A stretch of 21,189 nt of DNA from Reyranella sp. (GTDB taxonomy: Bacteria > Pseudomonadota > Alphaproteobacteria > Reyranellales > Reyranellaceae): assembly GCA_030679805.1 (NCBI GenBank), contig JAUXST010000863.1, forward strand, positions 1 to 21,189, read 5' to 3'. Position 1 is the first letter of the stretch. Every line of letters begins with the position of its first letter. Positions 16,485-21,189 of this stretch are shown here, piece by piece. The position numbers and the translations under genes were made by a program. The notes below the pieces were generated by a model that was given only the letters and a program-made list of their open reading frames with translations, did not search any database and had not been told where the DNA came from.

Positions 16485-16504
16485 TATTGCCTACTCGCGT
16501 TGCC
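16479..16504 (+). repeat. Tandem 13-bp direct repeat at the tetR start
   Basis: TACTCGTATTGCC (16479-16491) is followed directly by TACTCGCGTTGCC (16492-16504), 11 of 13 bases identical. The first copy shares TACTCG with the right arm of the palindrome, so the second copy adds one more half-site inside the tetR N-terminal codons. Confidence 0.5.
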
Positions 16505-17125
16505 CGCGCCCGGCTTCGGCCGCGCAAAGCCCCCAGCCAGCCGCGTTCGGCGCGGATGGTCGATGCCGTCGTCGAGGCGGCGGCTCGCATTCTCGAGACG
16601 CGCGGGCTGGGTGGCTTCAACACCAACGCGGTGGCCGAGCGGGCGGGCATCAGCGTCGGCTCGCTCTACCAGTACTTTCCCAGCAAGGAGGCGGTGGTGG
16701 CCGCGCTGAGCGTGCGCGAACGCGCCCTTCTCGCCGCCGAAGTCGCGGCCGCCGCCCAGTCGGCGGCGAGCCTCTCGCTGGAAGACGCCCTGCACCGGTT
16801 GGCAGGTGCCGCCATCCGCCGCCAGCTCGCGCGCCCCGCCCTGGCGCGAATCCTCGACTTCGAGGAGCAGCGGCTGGCGCTGGAGGAGTCCGACCGGGCG
16901 ACGACCCGCGACATCGCAGGCCACGTCGTGGCGCTGCTGCGCGCCCATGGCGCCGTGCTCACGGTCGCCGACCTCGAGAAGGCGGCGTTCGACGTGATCG
17001 CCATCGCCCGCGCCCTGATCGACGCGGCGGCCGGCCGCGGGGCGGTCGAGCCCACAGCCCTGGAGGGCCGCATCGTCCGTGCCGCGCTGGGCTATCTCAC
17101 TGGGCTATCTCATGGGGCGTGCTAA
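16487..17125 (+). CDS. TetR/AcrR-family transcriptional regulator
   Basis: A 212-residue regulator. The N-terminal DNA-binding domain has the classic TetR pattern: RKAPSQPRS, then helix 1 VDAVVEAAARIL, and the helix-turn-helix NTNAVAERAGISVGSLYQYF followed by PSKEAVVAAL. The C-terminal part (about 80-212) is helical and should bind an unknown ligand. The start is uncertain. A TAA stop at 16475-16477 closes the frame; TTG at 16487 is the only start that keeps the conserved RKxPxQxRS lead-in. The next is ATG 16556, which still retains helix 1. Neither has a ribosome binding site. It probably represses the divergent darcynin gene and itself, and lies 9 bp before the FAD oxidoreductase gene on the same strand. 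Confidence 0.88.
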   Translation: MPTRVARARLRPRKAPSQPRSARMVDAVVEAAARILETRGLGGFNTNAVAERAGISVGSLYQYFPSKEAVVAALSVRERALLAAEVAAAAQSAASLSLEDALHRLAGAAIRRQLARPALARILDFEEQRLALEESDRATTRDIAGHVVALLRAHGAVLTVADLEKAAFDVIAIARALIDAAAGRGAVEPTALEGRIVRAALGYLTGLSHGAC

Positions 17126-17134
17126 CGTCGTCTC

Positions 17135-18385
17135 ATGAGCGACCAGGATCCCATCATCATCGTCGGCGCCGGCATTGCCGGCACCGCAGCCGCCCGCGCC
17201 CTGCAGCGCGCCGGCCATAGCGTCACCCTCCTCGACAGCGCCGAGCCCGGCCGGGCGACTTCCTTCGGCAACGCGGGGTTTCTCTCCCTCGACAGCCTGA
17301 TCCCGCTGGCGCGGCCGGCGACGCTGAAGAAAGTCCCGCAGATGCTGATGGACCGCGACGGTCCGCTCACCCTGCACCCGCCCAGCCTGCCCTGGCTGCT
17401 GCCTTGGATGGCGCGCTTCGCTCTCGCGGCGCTGAGCACGGCAGAGGTGCGCAAGGGAATGGACGCCCTAAAAGTCCTGATGGTCGAAGCCGACGTGGCC
17501 TGGAAGGCGGAGATCCAGGCGTCGGGTCTGGGCGAGCTCTTCCAAACCCGCGGCGCCCTCTACGTCTACGAAAGCGAGGCCGCCTTCCTCGGCACCGACG
17601 AGATGCGCGGCCTGCAGATGAACAAGGGCACCGAGTTCGAGACCGTGAGCGGCGATCGCGCGCGCGAACTGGCGCCCGGCCTCAGCCCGCACATCGTGCG
17701 CGGCATCCACTATCCCAACGGCACACACACCATCAATCCCTACCGCGTGGTCGAGACGCTGGCCGAGCGCTTCGCCGCCGACGGCGGCACGATCCTGCGC
17801 GGCCGCGTGCGCGGTTTCGGCCGCGACGGCAATCGCGTGACATCGGTGCAGATCACGGACCAGTCGCTGCCCGCCAAGGCCGTGGTCATCGCCGCCGGCC
17901 GCGCCTCGGGCGAGCTGACGCGCCTCTTGGGCTTCAACGCGCCGCTGGTGGCGGAGCGCGGCTATCACGTCATGGTGGCGCCCGACAACGTGCGCTTCGA
18001 CCTGCCCGTCAGCCCACCTGAGCGCGGCCTGTTCTTCACGCCGATGCAGGAAGGGCTGCGCATCGCCGGCACCGTCGAGCTCGCCGCCCCGCACCAGCCG
18101 CCGTCGTGGCACCGCGCCGACCTGCTGCTGAAGCACCTCAAGGCGATCTTCCCCGGCGTCGGCGGCGCCGAGCAGAGCCGCTGGATCGGCGAGCGGCCGA
18201 CGCTGCCCGACTACCGGCCGGCCATCGGCCGCGCACCGCGCCTGGCCAATGTCTATTGCAGCTATGGCCACCAGCATCTCGGCCTGACGCTCGCCACGGC
18301 GAGCGGCCGGCTGATCGCCCGCCAGATGGAGGGCGAGACCCTGGCGAGCGCGCTGGCCGGCGCCGACCCGGGCCGCTTTGGCTAG
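17135..18385 (+). CDS. FAD-dependent oxidoreductase, D-amino-acid dehydrogenase-like (DadA family)
   Basis: A 416-residue flavoprotein of the DAO fold. The N-terminal dinucleotide-binding motif is IIIVGAGIAGTAAARALQRA (GxGxxG at 11-16), and the glycine-rich lead AEPGRATSFGNAGF matches the DadA group. The C-terminal FAD/substrate region reads WIGERPTLPDYRPAIGRAP and then YGHQHLGLTLATASGRLIA, also DadA-like. It likely oxidises an amine or D-amino acid and passes electrons to a membrane acceptor, but the substrate is not determined. It begins 9 bp after tetR without an evident ribosome binding site, so co-transcription and shared control by the palindrome are likely. Confidence 0.88.
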   Translation: MSDQDPIIIVGAGIAGTAAARALQRAGHSVTLLDSAEPGRATSFGNAGFLSLDSLIPLARPATLKKVPQMLMDRDGPLTLHPPSLPWLLPWMARFALAALSTAEVRKGMDALKVLMVEADVAWKAEIQASGLGELFQTRGALYVYESEAAFLGTDEMRGLQMNKGTEFETVSGDRARELAPGLSPHIVRGIHYPNGTHTINPYRVVETLAERFAADGGTILRGRVRGFGRDGNRVTSVQITDQSLPAKAVVIAAGRASGELTRLLGFNAPLVAERGYHVMVAPDNVRFDLPVSPPERGLFFTPMQEGLRIAGTVELAAPHQPPSWHRADLLLKHLKAIFPGVGGAEQSRWIGERPTLPDYRPAIGRAPRLANVYCSYGHQHLGLTLATASGRLIARQMEGETLASALAGADPGRFG

Positions 18386-18402
18386 GCTTTGCCGACGCCC
18401 TG

Positions 18403-18490
18403 GTGTCGGGAAAATCGTGTCGGAAAATTCAAGGCTTTGATCGAGAAGGCTTTTCGCCGGCCGTTTTCCGACACCTGCGTGTCGAAGAAT
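18403..18490. repeat. Repeat cluster: 11-bp inverted repeat plus direct copies
   Basis: GTGTCGGAAAA (18417-18427) recurs exactly as its reverse complement TTTTCCGACAC (18464-18474), with 36 bases between. A near-direct copy GTGTCGGGAAAAT stands at 18403-18415 and a weaker one, GTGTCGAAGAAT, at 18479-18490. Inside the spacer AAGGCTTT occurs twice (18431 and 18446). The cluster lies between two convergent genes, so it could serve as a bidirectional terminator. Spaced copies in both orientations also recall recombinase binding sites or the end of a small mobile element at the edge of the phage-like segment. Confidence 0.55.
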
Positions 18491-18511
18491 GCTGGTCGAG
18501 AGGACCGGCCC

Positions 18512-18865
18512 TCAGGTGGCAGGCCGAAGCAGAGCGAGGAACCTCGCCGCCGCTTCGCGCACCCTGATCCAACCGGGATGGTCGATCACTTCCTGCCACG
18601 GCAGTTCGGGACCACCGATCTTGTCGAAGCGCTCCATGCTATCGATGAACGCCTTTCCAGCCGCTTTCTGCGCCTCGTCGAGACCGAGCTCAGGGCGCGC
18701 GTACTCGCCGAGGAAGGCATCGCTGAATACATGGTTGTAGATTTCGGTCGGGGTGGAAATATACCTGCTCTTCCCGGACCAGGCATCCTGCAAGAAATTT
18801 CGATCGGCGATCGAACCGAGAATTTCGTAGGCATCGTTCAGCCAGATTTTCTTGTCGAGTGCCAT
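18512..18865 (-). CDS. Hypothetical 117-aa acidic protein, candidate immunity protein
   Basis: I do not recognise a family. The 117-residue product is soluble, mildly acidic and mostly helical (WLNDAYEILGSIADRNFLQ, then NHVFSDAFLGEYARPELGLD, with WQEVIDHPGWIRVREAAARF near the end). The ATG at 18863-18865 has a strong GGAGG box six bases upstream, the best ribosome binding site in this cluster. It lies 3 bp after the 55-residue gene. GC content is about 50-52% in sampled 60-base lines, against roughly 70% in the upstream virion-like coding region. A small acidic last gene after a large protein with a divergent C-terminal domain is the usual place for an immunity gene; that role is inference only. 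Confidence 0.6.
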   Translation of the reverse strand: MALDKKIWLNDAYEILGSIADRNFLQDAWSGKSRYISTPTEIYNHVFSDAFLGEYARPELGLDEAQKAAGKAFIDSMERFDKIGGPELPWQEVIDHPGWIRVREAAARFLALLRPAT

Positions 18866-18868
18866 GTC

Positions 18869-19036
18869 TCACCTCCAGAAGAGGTATACGTCGTAGGGAA
18901 TGTGCGCGTCGGGTTCGTTGCGGGGATTCGAACCCCCGACACGTTGGCCATTTCGATCCTGCAGCGCTCCCCAATTTCGATCGATCACATACGGTCGCTG
19001 TTGATGGGGATATTCGCACACAAGTGTGCCCGGCAC
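18869..19036 (-). CDS. Small hypothetical protein, 55 aa, GTG start
   Basis: From the GTG at 19034-19036 a 55-residue frame runs to TGA 18869-18871. A GGAGA box stands seven bases upstream of the GTG. The product starts MPGTLVCEYPHQQRPYVIDR and ends EPDAHIPYDVYLFWR. The balanced composition with Tyr, Trp and Asn is unlike the Arg/Ala-rich shadow frames of this genome, which is the main reason to call it. The next gene starts 3 bp after its stop, and that gene's ribosome binding box overlaps its last codons. No family is recognised. Confidence 0.45.
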   Translation of the reverse strand: MPGTLVCEYPHQQRPYVIDRNWGALQDRNGQRVGGSNPRNEPDAHIPYDVYLFWR

Positions 19037-19068
19037 CGGATTTCTCCGCACATCAGCGGGCACCGCGA

Positions 19069-19209
19069 CTAGATCCCCATCGGCCAGCCGATGGTCCAGA
19101 TCATGATGAGGAAGGCGAGCGTGGCGAGAAAGATCGTGGCGGCGAATATCAGCGGGACACCGATCAGAACGGTGACGCCGAGGCCTTTGACAAATTTTCG
19201 CACCGACAT
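19069..19209 (-). CDS. Small membrane protein, 46 aa
   Basis: An ATG at 19207-19209, 9 bp after the stop of the virion-like gene, opens a 46-residue frame ending at TAG 19069-19071. The product has a basic start (MSVRKFVKGLG), then a long hydrophobic stretch (VTVLIGVPLIFAATIFLATL, continuing to FLIMIWTIG), enough for one long or two short membrane helices, and ends GWPMGI. A weak AGGCGAG box precedes it. A phage-associated small membrane protein of holin type or a membrane partner of the neighbouring protein are both possible. No family is recognised. Confidence 0.5.
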   Translation of the reverse strand: MSVRKFVKGLGVTVLIGVPLIFAATIFLATLAFLIMIWTIGWPMGI

Positions 19210-19218
19210 CGCACTCGC

Positions 19219-21189
19219 CTATAGGTTGAGTCCTGAAGGGCCCATCGCCGGATTCGGTGTTAGCACATACCACCCCTCCCGGGAACGCTTCTGGGCTTCC
19301 GGATTGACGGCGGCCCTGATGCGGTCGGTCGATTCGGCGAACGCCATGCCTGCGCCTTCTTCATTCCCCCGAGCATGAAGCCACGACGAATTGTTGCCGA
19401 TGCCGAAGGTTCGCAGGATGACCTTGTCGCCCTCGACGACGATACGACGTTGGACCAAGCCGTCGTGGAGGTGATGATCAGGTTCTGTGACGTTGATGAT
19501 CGAGTGAGTGCCTTCCTCGACATGGGTCAAGACATGGCCCCCTGGAATGCGCGCAAAACTTGCCGGTGACCGTTCGCCGTCTCTTACGGGACTCGTCCGT
19601 TTCGGCCCTCCAGGTATTGCGTGAGTTTTCAACGCCTCGTAGGCACGCTCGACTGAGCAGCCCTCCTGACCCAGCGTGCATAGTACGGCTGGCGGCAACT
19701 CGTACTCGTGATAGTGCTCATAGAGCTTCGAGTACGCCCCGTTCCTGATCAGCTCCTTCAAGCGTGGCGAGTCGGCAACCAGCGGCCGGTCGAAGACACC
19801 CGTCAGATCGAGCTGACGGTAAGACCACGCGTGCTCAGGGCTGCCCGGGGCCGGTTCGACGACGGGCGCAACCCCACGGCCACGGCGTGCCACTTCGTCA
19901 TCGACAATATTGTCGATGTCCTTCCCATTCGGGGCACGACCCTCAATGACCTCGAAGCCGCTGAGCCGGTCGCGCGCATCGGCGCGGACCTTCACCCCGG
20001 CGGGGCCCTCGGCGTCGATACCCAGGGCCTTGAGGGCCCGATCGACCCCGCGCCGCATCCGATCATAGCGTGCGAGGTCCGGGTCGACCCGCCCCCCGGC
20101 AATCGCCTTCTGCACGGTGGCGAAGCGGGCGTGATCCTCGTCGTCGAGCGACAGGCGGTGGCGGTCGAGATCGACGGCGGCGAAGGTTTTGGGCGCGTAA
20201 ACCATCTGCCGGTCGAGGCGTTCGAAGAGGTCGCCGTCGGTCTTGAGGCGGCCTTGCACGGCCAAGGTCTCAAGGCCGCGCCACTGGTCGGGTGCCAGCC
20301 AGTCGCGAAGCTCGGGCGGCAATGTGACCAAGGATGCGTTGGGGTTTTTCTCGAGCCAGTCGAGGGCGGCGACGCCGGCCTCCGACTGTTGCTTGTTCCA
20401 CTGCCGCTCGGCGTGACGCTGGGCGAAGGCAGCGATCTGGCCGATGCGGGCGCGCACTTCGTCGCTCGCATCCTCGGGCGTGAGTTCGGCGGCACGTTCC
20501 GCGAAGACCTCGGCACCGGGCGGTCCCGCCGGCTCGATCGGGATGCCTGCCATGTCGCGGTCGACGTCGCGGTAGACCGCGGCCTCGCGGGCCTGCACGA
20601 AGCGGCGGTCGATTGCGGCCTGACGCTCGGGATCGATGACCACGCGGGCGTGGTCGTAGAGAGCCGATGCGCCGTCGAGATCGTCTTGATTGATCGCCGT
20701 CTCGACGGCACCGGCATAGAGGTCGGAGAGTCCGCCACGCACCTTCGCGTCAATGTCGGCCGGATCCCAGCCGCGGCGCTCGCCCTGGTAACGCAGCTCC
20801 TCGACCGCGGTCCGGCCGAGTCGACGCAGATACGCCGGGTCCTGCCAGGCCGCCGCCGCGTCCTGGTTCAGGCCGGCGATGCGATCGGCGACACTGGCAT
20901 CGTCCACCTCCACCGTGGCGCGTTGCGCCAACCGGCCCAGCGTGCCGGCCGCCCAGTCGAGCCGGGTGTCGATCAGCGGTTCAAGGATGCTGCGCTGGCG
21001 CGGGCCGATGGCCTGGGCCAGCGTGCGCTCCTTCAGCTCGCCCAGCGCCGGCATCGCACCGGCGATGGCATGTAGCGCCGCCTCGCCGTTCTGCGCCGCG
21101 ATCCCGGTCTTGGGATCGTGCAAGAGGCCGCGCACGTGGCCCGAAAACTCGTTGTCGAGCTGGCGCGCGAACATCTCGTCGACGCGGAT
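19219..21189 (-). CDS. Phage virion-like helical protein with distinct C-terminal domain, 5' end outside window
   Basis: The frame is open to the window edge. The first Met in view is at 21174 (651 residues to the stop), but in-frame codons continue upstream, so the true start probably lies outside. Residues 1 to about 430 are almost wholly helical, with repeated Gln/Arg/Ala-rich segments and phrases such as RYQGERRGWDPADIDAKVRG and DDLDGASALYDHARVVIDPE, typical of large internal-virion or ejection-type proteins of alphaproteobacterial phages. A Pro/Glu linker (VVEPAPGSPEH, about 438-448) leads to a different domain (about 450-651) with GGHVLTHVEEGTHSIINVTE, a PDHHLHDGLVQRR segment and HARGNEEGAGMAF. 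This part is richer in His, Asn and aromatics and its DNA is lower in GC (57-60% against about 72% in sampled lines). Domain function is unknown; a toxin-like role is inferred from architecture. Confidence 0.65.
   Translation of the reverse strand: MRVDEMFARQLDNEFSGHVRGLLHDPKTGIAAQNGEAALHAIAGAMPALGELKERTLAQAIGPRQRSILEPLIDTRLDWAAGTLGRLAQRATVEVDDASVADRIAGLNQDAAAAWQDPAYLRRLGRTAVEELRYQGERRGWDPADIDAKVRGGLSDLYAGAVETAINQDDLDGASALYDHARVVIDPERQAAIDRRFVQAREAAVYRDVDRDMAGIPIEPAGPPGAEVFAERAAELTPEDASDEVRARIGQIAAFAQRHAERQWNKQQSEAGVAALDWLEKNPNASLVTLPPELRDWLAPDQWRGLETLAVQGRLKTDGDLFERLDRQMVYAPKTFAAVDLDRHRLSLDDEDHARFATVQKAIAGGRVDPDLARYDRMRRGVDRALKALGIDAEGPAGVKVRADARDRLSGFEVIEGRAPNGKDIDNIVDDEVARRGRGVAPVVEPAPGSPEHAWSYRQLDLTGVFDRPLVADSPRLKELIRNGAYSKLYEHYHEYELPPAVLCTLGQEGCSVERAYEALKTHAIPGGPKRTSPVRDGERSPASFARIPGGHVLTHVEEGTHSIINVTEPDHHLHDGLVQRRIVVEGDKVILRTFGIGNNSSWLHARGNEEGAGMAFAESTDRIRAAVNPEAQKRSREGWYVLTPNPAMGPSGLNL

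Noticed and set aside
18905..18990. tRNA gene or tRNA 3' fragment (attachment site) on the minus strand, suggested by GGGGGTTCGAATCCCCG
   Set aside because: The outermost T-stem pair (G-G) does not match, no convincing anticodon or D arm lies upstream and no CCA follows. The same bases read well as codons of a 55-residue protein. A covariance-model search would settle it.
1..21189. CRISPR arrays, rRNA genes, integrase or transposase genes
   Set aside because: No regularly spaced repeats, rRNA signatures or recombinase/transposase motifs were seen on either strand, so the phage-like character of the right end rests on the virion-like protein alone.

Overview
The window is high-GC DNA from an alphaproteobacterium. 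I infer this from codon use, the HslV N-terminal extension that I associate with that class, and the density of ATGA start/stop overlaps. The genus cannot be fixed from the sequence; a Hyphomicrobiales- or Reyranella-like soil bacterium would fit. Genes are tightly packed and no gene-free stretch exceeds 300 bases.

Region 1 (1-7091, minus strand) is a six-gene operon related to hydrogenase-4 / formate hydrogenlyase, in the order hyfB-C-E-F-G-I. Four of the five junctions are ATGA/GTGA overlaps. It encodes two antiporter-like membrane subunits, a NuoH-like subunit, a HyfE-like subunit, a large subunit and an Fe-S small subunit (cut by the window edge). The large subunit lacks the Ni-Fe cysteine ligands, so the complex resembles the energy-converting hydrogenase-related (Ehr) group rather than a real hydrogenase. 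A good promoter with two inverted repeats lies at 7110-7151.

Region 2 (7289-10198, plus strand) is a TRAP transporter operon: binding protein with a Tat-like signal, then a hairpin, then overlapping small and large membrane subunits.

Region 3 (10202-14165) holds a minus-strand pair, a secreted S33-type alpha/beta hydrolase followed by an NPD/nitronate monooxygenase-like flavoprotein with an apparent one-base frameshift. Divergent from it are an MFS transporter and an overlapping 45-residue membrane protein.

Region 4 (14167-18385) contains hslV-hslU (minus) and a darcynin-family gene (minus). Divergent from darcynin are a TetR regulator and a DadA-like FAD oxidoreductase. A perfect 14-bp palindrome in the darcynin/tetR gap is the likely operator.

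Region 5 (18403-21189) is accessory DNA of lower GC. A phage-virion-like helical protein, open at the window edge, carries an unrelated C-terminal domain. It is followed on the same strand by three small genes: a 46-residue membrane protein, a 55-residue GTG-start protein and a 117-residue protein with a strong ribosome binding site. The arrangement resembles a phage-borne effector with an immunity module, but this is inference. A set of inverted and direct repeats (18403-18490) lies at the boundary with the chromosomal genes.
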